Shown: positions 8,589-18,022, counted from the first letter of the stretch. The stretch is DNA of 64,000 nt from Streptomyces sp. GESEQ-4 (GCF_017948455.1 NZ_JAFFSU010000012.1:62001-126000), one strand, 5' to 3'. Numbers and translations: made by a program. The notes: generated by a model not told the origin, from the letters alone.

Positions 8589-9181
8589 CCTCGTCCACCG
8601 TCACCACGGACGGCACGGCCTTCGAACTCGCCGGGCGGACAGGCGTGTTCGACTCGGTCACCGACTTCGCGTACCTCCCCCGCGCGTCGGAGGCCCTGAT
8701 CAGCAGCGCATCCGGTGAGAGGTTCGCGCTGCCCTCCGCCCGTACCGAGCAGGGAGGTCACTCGGCTCGGTACGGGCACAAGGAGGACGTCCCCGTCGAG
8801 CTGCGCGGAGCCGGGGCGTGTTCGAGGCAGGTCAACAACTACTGCCTGCCCGGCAGCAACTGGTCGTCGTATCCACCGCACAAGCACGACGAGGCCCGGC
8901 CCGGCTTCGGCTACCAGCGGGTGCACGGCACTCCCGAGCGGCCGATCGATGTGCTCGCCGAGATCCGGTCCGGCGACACCGTGCTGATCCCGCACGGCTG
9001 GCACGGGCCGTCGATCGCCGGGCCCGGCTACGACCTCTACTACCTCAACGTCATGGCCGGTCCGGGCCAGGACCGCGCCTGGCTGATCTGCGACGACCCC
9101 GCCCACGGCTGGGTGCGCTCCACCTGGGACGCGCAGGACATCGACGACAGGCTTCCCTTCGAAGGACTCAGCGAGCGATGA
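8585..9181 (+). CDS. iolB: 5-deoxy-glucuronate isomerase, internally deleted (locus 1)
   Basis: A 198-residue IolB relative, against 270 in the locus 2 copy. Aligned by eye, it lacks the first 57 or so residues, a 16-residue block after RQVNNY, and an 18-residue block after HDEARP. The last contains the conserved EEIYYFE strand, whose Glu is expected to be a cupin metal ligand. The NWSSYPPHKHD and HGWHGPSI motifs remain. The frame is intact and the gene still overlaps both neighbours (GTGA at 8585, ATGA at 9178). It may be inactive, or changed in function. The C-terminus is longer than in the paralogue by about 11 residues. Confidence 0.8.
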   Translation: MTSSTVTTDGTAFELAGRTGVFDSVTDFAYLPRASEALISSASGERFALPSARTEQGGHSARYGHKEDVPVELRGAGACSRQVNNYCLPGSNWSSYPPHKHDEARPGFGYQRVHGTPERPIDVLAEIRSGDTVLIPHGWHGPSIAGPGYDLYYLNVMAGPGQDRAWLICDDPAHGWVRSTWDAQDIDDRLPFEGLSER

Positions 9182-11061
9182 ACACCATCCGACTGACCAC
9201 CGCTCAGGCCCTGGTGCGCTTCCTGGCGAACCAGTACAGCGAGCGCGACGGCCAGGAGCAGCGGCTGATCCCCGGCATGTGGGGCATCTTCGGGCACGGC
9301 AACGTGGCCGGGGTCGGGCAGGCGCTGCTGCAGGCCGCCGTCACCCAAGAGGCCGATCTCCCTTACTACCTGGCCCGCAACGAGCAGGGCATGGTGCACG
9401 CGTCGGTGGCGTACGCGAAGATGCGTGACCGGCTGGCCGCCTTCGCCTGCACGGCCTCCACCGGCCCCGGCTCCACGAACATGATCACCGGTGCGGCGCT
9501 GGCGACCACCAACCGGCTGCCGGTCCTGCTGCTGCCCTCCGACATGTTCGCCACCCGCGCCGCCGACCCGGTGCTCCAGCAGCTGGAGGACACCCGCGGC
9601 GGTGACGTCACGGTCAACGACGCCTTCCGCGCCGTATCGAAGTACTTCGACCGCGTCTCGCGCCCCGAGCAGCTGATCCCGGCCGCGCTGGCCGCGATGC
9701 GGGTGCTGACCGACCCGGTGGAGACGGGTGCCGTGACGCTCGCGCTGCCGCAGGACGTGCAGGCGGAGGCGTACGACTGGCCGGCCGACTTCTTCCGGCG
9801 CCGGGTGTGGCATGTGGGCCGCCCGGTGCCGGAACCGAGCGCCGTGGAGCGGGCCGCACGCCTGCTGCGGGGCGCGCGGAAGCCGCTGATCGTGGCGGGC
9901 GGCGGGGCTGTGTACTCCGGCGCCGAGACCGCCCTGCGCGCCTTCGCCGAGGCCACCGGCATCCCGGTCGCGGACACGCACGCGGGCAAGGGCGCCGTGG
10001 CCTGGGACCATCCCCGCGCGGTCGGCGGCATCGGCTCCACGGGGTCGTATGCGGCGAACGAACTGGCGCGCGAGGCCGATGTCGTCCTCGGCATCGGCAC
10101 CCGGTACTCCGACTTCACCACCGCCAGCCACACCGTCTTCGGCAACCCGGACGTCGCCTTCGTCAACCTCAACGTCGCCCGCCTCGACGCCGTGAAGCAC
10201 TCGGCGGAGCCGCTGGTCGCGGATGCCCGCCTCGGCATCGAAGCGCTGGCGGGGGCGCTCGCAGACTGGGAAGTGGACCAGGAGTACCGCGACCGCGCCC
10301 GCCACCTCATCGCCCGGACACGGGAGATCGAGGAAGAGTGCTTCGCACCCGACCGCAACACCGGCGGGTTCCCCGCCCAGACCCAGATCCTCGGCGCGCT
10401 CAACGACGTACTCGACGATCGGGCCGTCGTCATCAACGCGGCCGGTTCCATGCCCGGTGACCTGCAACAGCTGTGGCGGGCGCGGGATCCGAAGGCCTAC
10501 CACGTCGAGTACGCCTACTCCTGCATGGGTTACGAGGTGGCCGCCGGACTCGGCGCGAAGATGGCCGATCCCTCGCGCGAGGTCGTCGTCCTGGTCGGTG
10601 ACGGCTCGTATCTGATGATGGCTCAGGAGATCGTGACGATGGTCTCCGAGGGCCTGAAGGTCATCATCGTCCTGGTCCAGAACCACGGCTTCGCCTCGAT
10701 CGGCGCCCTGTCGGAGGCGCTCGGCTCGCAGCGGTTCGGCACCAAGTACCGCTTCCGCGACGGGGATTCGGGCCGGCTCGACGGTGACGTCCTCCCCGTC
10801 GACCTCGCCGCCAACGCCTCCTCCCTCGGCGCGGACGTCCTGCACGCCACCAGCGTCGACGAGTTCCGCAGCGCGATGGAGAAGGCCAAGGCCACCCAGT
10901 ACACCACCGTCGTGCACGTCGAGACCGACCTCTACGGCCCCAACCCGCCCGGCCACGGCTGGTGGGACGTCCCCGTCAGCCAGACCTCCGCCCTGGACTC
11001 CACCCGCGCCGCCTACGAGACGTACGCCGCGAACAAGCTCAATCAGCGGCACTACCTGTAA
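9178..11061 (+). CDS. iolD: 3D-(3,5/4)-trihydroxycyclohexane-1,2-dione hydrolase (locus 1)
   Basis: A 627-residue thiamin-diphosphate enzyme that opens the inosose-derived diketone ring to 5-deoxy-glucuronate. The N-terminal pyrimidine-binding domain (MWGIFGHGNVAG, NEQGMVHASVAYAK), the central domain and the C-terminal ThDP/Mg motif (GDGSYLMM at about 476, with QNHGF after it) are all present. The ATG at 9178 overlaps the iolB stop; the open frame extends to 8818 but that part is antisense-like noise within iolB. The locus 2 paralogue at 57965-59848 has the same length. Confidence 0.92.
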   Translation: MNTIRLTTAQALVRFLANQYSERDGQEQRLIPGMWGIFGHGNVAGVGQALLQAAVTQEADLPYYLARNEQGMVHASVAYAKMRDRLAAFACTASTGPGSTNMITGAALATTNRLPVLLLPSDMFATRAADPVLQQLEDTRGGDVTVNDAFRAVSKYFDRVSRPEQLIPAALAAMRVLTDPVETGAVTLALPQDVQAEAYDWPADFFRRRVWHVGRPVPEPSAVERAARLLRGARKPLIVAGGGAVYSGAETALRAFAEATGIPVADTHAGKGAVAWDHPRAVGGIGSTGSYAANELAREADVVLGIGTRYSDFTTASHTVFGNPDVAFVNLNVARLDAVKHSAEPLVADARLGIEALAGALADWEVDQEYRDRARHLIARTREIEEECFAPDRNTGGFPAQTQILGALNDVLDDRAVVINAAGSMPGDLQQLWRARDPKAYHVEYAYSCMGYEVAAGLGAKMADPSREVVVLVGDGSYLMMAQEIVTMVSEGLKVIIVLVQNHGFASIGALSEALGSQRFGTKYRFRDGDSGRLDGDVLPVDLAANASSLGADVLHATSVDEFRSAMEKAKATQYTTVVHVETDLYGPNPPGHGWWDVPVSQTSALDSTRAAYETYAANKLNQRHYL

Positions 11062-11073
11062 GGACACCCTCAC

Positions 11074-12570
11074 GTGAAGACCATCCCGCACTGGATCAAC
11101 GGCAGCCCCGCACCGGGCTCCACCGCCGACACCCAGCCGGTGTTCAACCCGGCCACCGGCGCCGAGCAGGCCCAGGTGGTCCTGGGCGGCGCGGCCGATG
11201 TGGACGCCGCTGTCACCGCCGCCGCGAATGCCTTCGAGACCTGGTCGGACTCCTCCCTCAGCCGGCGCACCCAGGTGATGTTCGCCTTCCGGCAGCTGCT
11301 CGTCGAGCACGAGGAGGAGCTGGGCCGGATCATCTCCGCCGAGCACGGCAAGACCGTCGACGACGCGCGCGGTGAGATCACCCGTGGCCGCGAGGTCGTG
11401 GAGTTCGCCTGCGGTCTGGGCGACGTACTGAAGGGGTCCTTCTCCGACCAGGTCTCGCGTGGCGTGGACGTGCACGACTTCCGCCAGCCGCTGGGAGTCG
11501 TCGCGGGCATCACGCCGTTCAACTTCCCCGCCATGGTGCCGCTGTGGATGCATCCCATCGCCATCGCGACCGGCAACACGTTCCTGTTGAAGCCCAGCGA
11601 GCGTGACCCGTCCGCCGCCAACTTCGTCGCCGAGCTCTATCAGAGGGCCGGCCTGCCCGACGGGGTCTTCAACGTCGTCCACGGCGGTAAGCCGGCCGTC
11701 GACGCCATCCTCACCCACCCCGGCATCGAAGCCGTGTCCTTCGTCGGCTCCACCCCGATCGCCAAGTACGTCCACGAGCAGGCCACCGCCCACGGCAAGC
11801 GCGTCCAGGCTCTCGGCGGCGCCAAGAACCACGCCGTCGTCCTGCCCGACGCCGACCTGGAGTTCGCCGCCAACCACATCACGGCGGGCGCCTACGGTTC
11901 GGCCGGCGAACGCTGCATGGCCGTCTCGGTCGCCGTGGCCGTGGGTGACGCGGCCGACGGGCTGGTCGAGGTGCTGGCCCGCAAGGCCCGTGAGGTCGAG
12001 GTCGGCCCGGGTGACCGGCCCGGCACCGAGATGGGTCCGCTGGTCACCAAGGACGCGCAGGAACGTGTCGAGAACGCCGTCGGAACCGCTGCCGCGCAGG
12101 GCGCGACGGTCGTCGTGGACGGCCGCGGACTGAAGGTCGACGGCCACGAGGAGGGCTTCTTCACCGGCCCGTCCCTCCTCGACCACGTCACCACCGAAAT
12201 GGAGGCGTACAAGGAGGAGCTGTTCGGCCCGGTCCTGGCGGTCGTCCGTGCCGAGTCCCTCGACCAGGCGATCGACCTGATCAACGCCAACCCCTACGGC
12301 AACGGCACCGCCCTGTTCACCGCCTCCGGCGAGGCCGCCCGCCGCTTCCAGCGCCGGATCAAGGTCGGCATGATCGGCATCAACGTGCCGGTCCCGGTCC
12401 CGATGTCGTACTACTCCTTCGGCGGCTGGAAGGACTCCCTCATCGGCGACTCGCCGATCCACGGCCCCGAGGGCATCCGCTTCTACACCCGCCCCAAGGT
12501 CGTCACCTCCCGCTGGCCCCAGACCGAGCAGCAGGTCGCGGCAGGCTTCAACTTCCCCACTTCCAGCTGA
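11074..12570 (+). CDS. mmsA: methylmalonate-semialdehyde dehydrogenase, CoA-acylating (locus 1)
   Basis: A 498-residue aldehyde dehydrogenase. Conserved blocks include GVVAGITPFNFPAMVP (about 140-155), FVGSTPIAKYVHEQ and the catalytic Cys in GSAGERCM at about 280. In inositol catabolism it turns malonate semialdehyde into acetyl-CoA, the IolA role; it may also serve valine degradation. A GTG start follows an AAGGACA site, 12 bases after iolD. A 500-residue paralogue lies at 56441-57943 in the same position of locus 2. Confidence 0.9.
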   Translation: MKTIPHWINGSPAPGSTADTQPVFNPATGAEQAQVVLGGAADVDAAVTAAANAFETWSDSSLSRRTQVMFAFRQLLVEHEEELGRIISAEHGKTVDDARGEITRGREVVEFACGLGDVLKGSFSDQVSRGVDVHDFRQPLGVVAGITPFNFPAMVPLWMHPIAIATGNTFLLKPSERDPSAANFVAELYQRAGLPDGVFNVVHGGKPAVDAILTHPGIEAVSFVGSTPIAKYVHEQATAHGKRVQALGGAKNHAVVLPDADLEFAANHITAGAYGSAGERCMAVSVAVAVGDAADGLVEVLARKAREVEVGPGDRPGTEMGPLVTKDAQERVENAVGTAAAQGATVVVDGRGLKVDGHEEGFFTGPSLLDHVTTEMEAYKEELFGPVLAVVRAESLDQAIDLINANPYGNGTALFTASGEAARRFQRRIKVGMIGINVPVPVPMSYYSFGGWKDSLIGDSPIHGPEGIRFYTRPKVVTSRWPQTEQQVAAGFNFPTSS

Positions 12571-12599
12571 AGTTCCCGTCCCCTTCTCCAAGGACACTC

Positions 12600-13649
12600 A
12601 TGGCAACGACTGTGCGCGTAGGGGTGATCGGGGCCGGCTGGATCGGTCAGGATCACATTCGCCGGCTTACCGACACCGTGAGCGGTGCCGAGGTCACCGC
12701 GGTCACCGACATCGACTCCGCGCGGGCCGCTGAGGCGGCGGCCCGGGCCGGCGCCCGGGTGTGCGCCGACGGTGCCGGGCTGATCGCGGCGGACGATGTC
12801 GACGCGGTGCTGGTCACCTCCTGGGGCCCCACCCACGCCGAGCACGTCCTGGGCGCCATCGCGGCCGGTAAGCCCGTGTTCTGCGAGAAGCCCCTCGCCA
12901 CCACCGTCGAGGACTGTCTGCGGATCATCGACGCCGAGTCGGCGTACGGCCGCCGTCTCGTCCAGGTCGGTTTCATGCGCCGCTACGACGCGGGCTACCG
13001 GCAGATGAAGCAGGTCATCGACTCCGGCCGCGTCGGCGAGCCGCTGGTGGTGCACTGCGCCCACCGCAACCCGACCGTCCCGGAGTCGTACGTCTCCGAG
13101 ATGGCCGCGCTCGACTCGGCCGTGCACGAGATCGACGTACTGCGCTGGCTGCTCGACGACGAGATCGTCTCCACCCAGGTCGTCGTGGGGCGTTCCACCG
13201 GCAAGCGGTTCGCGCACCTGAAGGACCCGCAGATCATGCTCTTCGAGACGGCCAAGGGCGTTCGCATCGACCTGGAGATGTTCGTCAACTGCCAGTACGG
13301 CTACGACATCCAGTGCGAGATCGTCGCCGAGGAGGGCCTCGTACGACTGCCGGACCCGGCCTCGGTCGCCGTGCGCACGGCGGGCCGGCACAGTACGGAG
13401 GTTCTCCAGGCGTGGGTGGGGCGGTTCGCGGACGCCTTCGACACCGAGTTCCGCGAGTGGATCGCTTCGGTCGGGGCGGGCACCGAGCCCACCGGCCCGT
13501 CCGCCTGGGACGGCTACGCGGCGACCGTCATCTCCAACGCCACCGTCGAGGCCCTCGCATCGGGCCGCATCGTCGACACCGGTATGAAGCCCCAACCCGC
13601 CTTCTACAGCGGCGGTGCCGTCGCCGTGGATGTTCAGCCAGCCGCCTGA
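12600..13649 (+). CDS. iolG: inositol 2-dehydrogenase-like (Gfo/Idh/MocA family)
   Basis: A 349-residue NAD-dependent dehydrogenase. The Rossmann motif GVIGAGWIGQDH lies at about 9-20, EKPLATT at about 97-103, then MRRYDAGYRQMK and DSAVHEIDVLRWLL with the catalytic Asp/His region. This pattern fits myo-inositol 2-dehydrogenase IolG, which makes the ketone used by the rest of the operon. It is fifth after iolC, with an AAGGACA ribosome site. No counterpart is present in locus 2 within this window. Confidence 0.85.
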   Translation: MATTVRVGVIGAGWIGQDHIRRLTDTVSGAEVTAVTDIDSARAAEAAARAGARVCADGAGLIAADDVDAVLVTSWGPTHAEHVLGAIAAGKPVFCEKPLATTVEDCLRIIDAESAYGRRLVQVGFMRRYDAGYRQMKQVIDSGRVGEPLVVHCAHRNPTVPESYVSEMAALDSAVHEIDVLRWLLDDEIVSTQVVVGRSTGKRFAHLKDPQIMLFETAKGVRIDLEMFVNCQYGYDIQCEIVAEEGLVRLPDPASVAVRTAGRHSTEVLQAWVGRFADAFDTEFREWIASVGAGTEPTGPSAWDGYAATVISNATVEALASGRIVDTGMKPQPAFYSGGAVAVDVQPAA

Positions 13650-13676
13650 CCCGTACGTAGAGAAGGACATCGACAC

Positions 13677-14693
13677 ATGGCTCTCAAGCTCGGCGCCTAC
13701 ACCGCCTGTCTGCACGACCGCACCCTCACCGAGGCCCTCGACATCCTCAAGGAGAACGGTCTGACCTCGGTGGAGGTCAACACCGGCGGCTTCATCCCCG
13801 CCCCGCACTGCCCGGTCGACCTGCTGCTGTCTTCGGCCACGGCGCGCGAGGAGTACCTGGCGACGTTCGCCGACCGCGGGATGGAACTGACGGGTCTGAA
13901 CTGCAACGGCAACCCGCTCAACCCACTCCCGGGGGTCGGCCCGAAGCATGCCGACGACCTGCGGCGCACGATCCGCCTCGCGGGCCTGCTGGGCGTGAAG
14001 CATGTGGTCACCATGTCCGGTACGCCGGGCTCGGACCCGGACGCCAAGTACCCGTCCTGGGTGGTGAATCCGTGGGACGGCGTCTACATGGACGTGCTGG
14101 ACTACCAGTGGGGTGTGGCAGTCGCGTTCTGGAAGGAGATCGACGCGCTGGCGCGGGAGAACGACGTCCGGGTCGCCGTCGAGATGCACCCGCACAACGT
14201 CGTCTTCTCGCCGGTGACGTTGAAGCGGCTGGTCGACGAGGGCGGCCTGACGAACGTCGGCGCGGAGATGGACCCCTCGCACCTGATGTGGCAGGGCATG
14301 GACGTCATCGCCTCCATCAAGTGGCTGGGCCCCCTGGTGTTCCACGCCGCCGCGAAGGACGCGACGCTCTGCCCGGGCGCCGACATCCGCGGCGTACTGG
14401 ACACGTCGTTCACGCGCGTGCCGGCCGACGCGCCCGGCAAGGTGCCCACGGGCTACGGCTTCTGGTGCAACGCCTGGCCTCAGAACCCGGCGTGGAAGTT
14501 CGTCGCGGTCGGGCTTGGCAACGACGTGCCGTTCTGGACCGAGTTCCTGCGTGCCCTCGCGGAGATCGACCCGGAGATGGCCGTGAACATCGAGCACGAG
14601 GACGCCGCGTACTCGCAGACCGAGGGGCTCTCGCTGGCCGCGAAGAACCTGCACAGCGCCGCGGCAGCAACAGCGGAGGCAGGACAGCGATGA
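13677..14693 (+). CDS. TIM-barrel sugar phosphate isomerase/epimerase-like protein A
   Basis: A 338-residue AP-endonuclease-2-like TIM barrel. Metal and substrate motifs include VAVEMHPHNVVF, GAEMDPSHLMW (Asp/His) and VNIEHED. Such proteins in inositol loci act as inosose isomerases, epimerases or dehydratases (IolE/IolI/IolH type). It lacks the GSAPDSWGVW start seen in the true IolE-like gene at 62619, so its step is not certain. An AAGGACA site precedes the ATG, and its end overlaps the next gene by ATGA. Confidence 0.75.
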   Translation: MALKLGAYTACLHDRTLTEALDILKENGLTSVEVNTGGFIPAPHCPVDLLLSSATAREEYLATFADRGMELTGLNCNGNPLNPLPGVGPKHADDLRRTIRLAGLLGVKHVVTMSGTPGSDPDAKYPSWVVNPWDGVYMDVLDYQWGVAVAFWKEIDALARENDVRVAVEMHPHNVVFSPVTLKRLVDEGGLTNVGAEMDPSHLMWQGMDVIASIKWLGPLVFHAAAKDATLCPGADIRGVLDTSFTRVPADAPGKVPTGYGFWCNAWPQNPAWKFVAVGLGNDVPFWTEFLRALAEIDPEMAVNIEHEDAAYSQTEGLSLAAKNLHSAAAATAEAGQR

Positions 14694-15577
14694 AGCTCGC
14701 CCTTGATCCACAGATGTTCTACTCGACTCACTCGGTGCTGGAGCTGCCTGACCTGGTGGCGCGTGCCGGTTACTCCTGGATGGAGCTCTCGCCCAAGGAC
14801 GACTTCATCCCCTTCTTCCGCCACCCGCGCGCCGACGACGCCACCGTGGCCAAGCTGCGCAAGCGCGCCGCCGATGCCAGGGTCGGCATCGCCTCGGTGC
14901 TGCCGGTGCTGCGCTGGTCCGGCCCCGGGGAGGAGGAGCGGCAGGCCGCGGTGCGCGCGTGGAAGCGGGCCATCCAGATCACCGTCGACCTGGGCGTCAC
15001 CACCATGAACTCCGAGTTCAACGGCCGCCCAGAAGGCGCCGAGTTCGCCGAGAGCCAGTTCCTGCGCTCCCTGGAGGAGCTGATGCCGGTGTTCGAGCGC
15101 GAGGGTGTCAAGCTGGTGCTCGAACCGCATCCGGACGACTTCATCGAGGACGGCCACGCCGCGGTGAACATGGTGCGCGGCCTGAACCGGGACTGGATCT
15201 CGTTCCTCTACTGCACCCCGCACACCTTCCACCAGGGCGACGACGCCACCGGCATCATCACGCGCGCGGCCGAGAAGGTGACCTACGTGCACCTCGCCGA
15301 CACCCTGGACCACACCGCCTCGGGCGGGCTGCGCTACATCGTCAACCCGCCCGGCTCGACCGTGCGCGTGCACCAGCACGCCGAGATGGGCCGGGGAGAG
15401 GTCGACTTCGACGAGGTCTTCGCGGCGCTCGCCTCGGTCGGCTTCGACGGGGTGGTCTCCTCCTGCGTGTTCGGCTGGGAGGAGCACGCCGAGGACATCA
15501 GCGTCCGCCAGCGTGAGAAGGCAACCGCCCTGATCGACAAGCACTTCGGCGCGGGCGCGCTCGGCTCCGGGCGCTGA
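14690..15577 (+). CDS. TIM-barrel sugar phosphate isomerase/epimerase-like protein B
   Basis: A 295-residue TIM barrel of the same superfamily, beginning at the ATGA overlap with gene A. Metal-binding type motifs are KLVLEPHPDDFIED, FLYCTPHTFHQG and VYVHLAD-like YVHLADTLDH. It is the last gene of the locus 1 operon. Together with gene A it may dehydrate or epimerise an inosose, replacing the single IolE of the classical pathway; this is inference from position. It is distinct from gene A and not a recent duplicate. Confidence 0.75.
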   Translation: MKLALDPQMFYSTHSVLELPDLVARAGYSWMELSPKDDFIPFFRHPRADDATVAKLRKRAADARVGIASVLPVLRWSGPGEEERQAAVRAWKRAIQITVDLGVTTMNSEFNGRPEGAEFAESQFLRSLEELMPVFEREGVKLVLEPHPDDFIEDGHAAVNMVRGLNRDWISFLYCTPHTFHQGDDATGIITRAAEKVTYVHLADTLDHTASGGLRYIVNPPGSTVRVHQHAEMGRGEVDFDEVFAALASVGFDGVVSSCVFGWEEHAEDISVRQREKATALIDKHFGAGALGSGR

Positions 15578-15602
15578 AGCCCGCTCACGACACCGCCGGC
15601 CT

Positions 15603-16350
15603 TTACCCGCGAGGGCGAGGGCCGGTGCGGCGGGCGAGTACAGCGGCCGTGGTGAGCAGGGCGAGCAGGGCGCCGGTGAACCACGTCATCGCGGTCGTGA
15701 CGGCGATGTAGCGGGTGGCGATGCCGAGGCCGATCGCGGGCAGGGCGAGGCCCAGGTAGGAGATGAGGAAGAGCCCGGCGAGGGCTTCGCCGCGTTCGGC
15801 CGGGGTGGCCATGGCTACGACGGTGCCGACCGCGGACTTGAACAGCACTCCGGCGCCGCTGCCGGCCACGATGCCGGCCACCAGGAACACGGGGAGGCTG
15901 GCGGTCTGCATGCCGACGGCGAGTGCGGCCATCCCGGCGGCCTGGGCGAACAGGCCGAGATTGCCGCGCACCTTGGCATCGAGCCGGCTGGTCAGCGTCT
16001 GCGCCACCGCAGCGGCGCCGAACACGGCGAACACGGTCAGCCCGGCCAGTGCGCGGGACGGGTGGTGCAGGGGGTCGCCGACGAACTGGGGGGCCAGCGA
16101 GGTGAACAGACCGAAGGACGCGAAGCCCGCGGCTGCGGCGGCCAGGTACCCGGCCGGGTCGCCGTGGTCGGCGCTGACGCGCTGCGGGCGGTAGGCCGGC
16201 CGGACCGGCGGCTTCTCGACCGTCTCGGGGGTGAGCGCGACCGCAGCGACGCTGATCAGCAGCAGGGCGCCGAAGACCAGGTAGGGCAGGCGCGGTGGCG
16301 CGTCGAGGTACTGGGCGAGGAGGCCATCACCCAGGCCGCCGCGAGCCGTC
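15603..16350 (-). pseudogene. MFS transporter, C-terminal half only
   Basis: The minus-strand frame stays open from about 16350 to a TAA at 15603, reading GLLAQYLDAP, LVFGALLLISVAAVALTPETVEKP, then about six more membrane segments to a short basic tail. This covers roughly TM6 to TM12 of a 12-TM MFS protein. The first five or so segments are missing, replaced by the 3' flank of the glucanase gene. The 143-residue ORF from 16034 is an internal restart. It is probably a broken gene; the left breakpoint cannot be fixed exactly. Confidence 0.7.
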
Positions 16351-16403
16351 GGCCCGGCGCCGGGGCCCGCTGATCGACAGGACCCCGGCGCCGGGTACGG
16401 AGA

Positions 16404-17831
16404 TCAGCTGCTGGGAACGGTGTCCTGGAACACGGTGCCCGCGCTGCGGTACGCCGTCACCTTGGCGGCGACCTGAGCGGGCGTAAGGACCTGGTCCTTG
16501 ACGTGAAGGACGTAGTCGACCTGCTGGTCGTACGCCCGCGCCGTGGTGCTGGTCTGGCCCGCGAGGTCGATCAGCCACTGGTTGAAGTTGATCGACATCG
16601 GCCGCTCGGGCAGGTACGCGGCGTCGTGCGTGCCGAAGAGCTGTCCGTCGACGTAGTACTTGATGGTGCTGTTGTCGATGGTCAGCACCAGGTCGTGCCA
16701 GCCGGCGTAGCTCTGACGGCTCTCGCTGTGCTGGTTGACCGCCACCCACGGGTCGGCCTGGTACGTCTCCCAGGACGTCGTGTAGAGGATGTTCGCCGGC
16801 TCGCCCCAGCCGCCGTTGGGCAGGTACTCGAAGTCGTACTCGGCGTAGTCGTCCGCCAGCGGTGCCTTGAGGTCGTTGATGGTGAAGAACGTCTGGACGA
16901 GACGGTCGCCGTCCGGGCCGTACTTGGGCGCGTCGCTGAACTTGACCCGGGCCGCGTAGGTGCCGTTCTTGAACTTCATCGCCCGGGTGAGGATCTCGGT
17001 GTGCTCGGTGCTTCCCGCGGTGCCGGCGGTGGAGGTCTCCAGGTTCATGATGGAGTTGCCGCCCGCGCTGGCGAAGGTGACGTTCTCCGGCGCCCAGGTG
17101 GCGCCGGGCACGCCGGGGCCGCCGGAGTTGGCGCGCACGCTCCAGCCGTTGGCCGAGATCTTCGGGTCGGTGTGGCCGCTGTAGTTGAAGTCGTCGAACA
17201 GCGCGGCACCGTCGGCCGGAGGATCGGTCGGCGGGTCGGTGGGCGGGTCCGTCGGCTCGTTGCCCGCGGGGGCCGTGCCCCACACGGTGGTGCCGGACAG
17301 TTGCCCCGTGACTTTGGACCAGTCGCCGTACGACGTCCGGGCGGCGCCGAAGGAGTAGTCGTCGCTCTGGTTCAGCGGCGCCCACGTCGACTGGTGGAAG
17401 CGCAGCTGCATATCGCCCGTGTCGGCGCCCGGAGCGAGTGAACCGGCACCGGAGGTGAAGCCGATCTCCAGGTAGCGGTCGGCGGTGGCGGTCGGGTTGG
17501 CGAGCGTGCCGAAGGTGCCCGTGACGTTGGCGCAGCCCTTGACGGCCCAGGAACAGGCGAAGCGGTAACTCGCGCTCGCCGATTCGGCCTTGAAGTAGTA
17601 CCGGATCTTGACGCCGCTCAACTGCACGCTCGTGGCACCGGTGTTCGTCACCTTGAACCAGGGTTCGGCCTGATCGGCACTGGCCCCGGTGGCGCTCGTA
17701 CGGTACTGGACGCTCAGCCCGTCGGCGGCCGCGCTCGCGGTGGTGGGGAGTGCGGTGAGCGCGGCGGCACCCATGGCCGCCGCTACGGCGGTGACCGCGG
17801 TGGTGCGCAGCCGGTTCTTCGCGAATCTCAT
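16404..17831 (-). CDS. secreted GH16 beta-glucanase with CBM3 cellulose-binding module
   Basis: A 475-residue exported enzyme. It has a signal peptide (1 to about 36), a family 3 carbohydrate-binding module (LSVQYRTS, PWFKVTNTG, IRYYF, LEIGFTSGAGSLAPGADTG), a Pro-rich linker with PTDPPTDPP repeats, then a GH16 domain with the catalytic motif EYDFEY near 330. It should cut beta-1,3/1,4-type glucans while bound to cellulose or plant wall. The start at 17831 is supported by GGAGAGGAAT and by the signal peptide. It is divergent from a GntR regulator, with operator-like repeats between. Confidence 0.9.
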   Translation of the reverse strand: MRFAKNRLRTTAVTAVAAAMGAAALTALPTTASAAADGLSVQYRTSATGASADQAEPWFKVTNTGATSVQLSGVKIRYYFKAESASASYRFACSWAVKGCANVTGTFGTLANPTATADRYLEIGFTSGAGSLAPGADTGDMQLRFHQSTWAPLNQSDDYSFGAARTSYGDWSKVTGQLSGTTVWGTAPAGNEPTDPPTDPPTDPPADGAALFDDFNYSGHTDPKISANGWSVRANSGGPGVPGATWAPENVTFASAGGNSIMNLETSTAGTAGSTEHTEILTRAMKFKNGTYAARVKFSDAPKYGPDGDRLVQTFFTINDLKAPLADDYAEYDFEYLPNGGWGEPANILYTTSWETYQADPWVAVNQHSESRQSYAGWHDLVLTIDNSTIKYYVDGQLFGTHDAAYLPERPMSINFNQWLIDLAGQTSTTARAYDQQVDYVLHVKDQVLTPAQVAAKVTAYRSAGTVFQDTVPSS

Positions 17832-17877
17832 CCTTATTCCTCTCCAGAACGGTCCTGCGCCGGCCCTTACCACTTGA

Positions 17878-17894
17878 CCAGTGAAGCTCACTGG
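17878..17894. promoter_or_regulatory. operator-like palindrome upstream of the glucanase
   Basis: CCAGTGA-AGC-TCACTGG is a perfect 7-bp dyad with a 3-base spacer, about 50 bases ahead of the glucanase start. It shares the ACTGG half-site with the tandem repeats at 18023-18052, consistent with a GntR-family binding site. Confidence 0.55.
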
Positions 17895-18022
17895 ACAGAT
17901 AACCTGTTGATGTGGGGATGAAGTTGGCATAGACCAATCGCGGCGTCAACCCCCTGCGTACTTGGCGGATTTGACCTTCGCGGCAGTTAGATTCCCTGAC
18001 CAAAGGACCCGACCTCGGGCGC

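Noticed and set aside
9040..12597. 1185-residue minus-strand open frame opposite iolD and mmsA
   Set aside because: It is antisense to two well-conserved genes, with Gly/Val/Asp/Arg-rich low-complexity translation typical of high-GC shadows and no domain.
16034..16034. Start of a complete small MFS-like gene at the internal start codon at 16034
   Set aside because: The same frame continues upstream with further membrane-protein sequence to about 16350, so this codon is internal to a truncated transporter.
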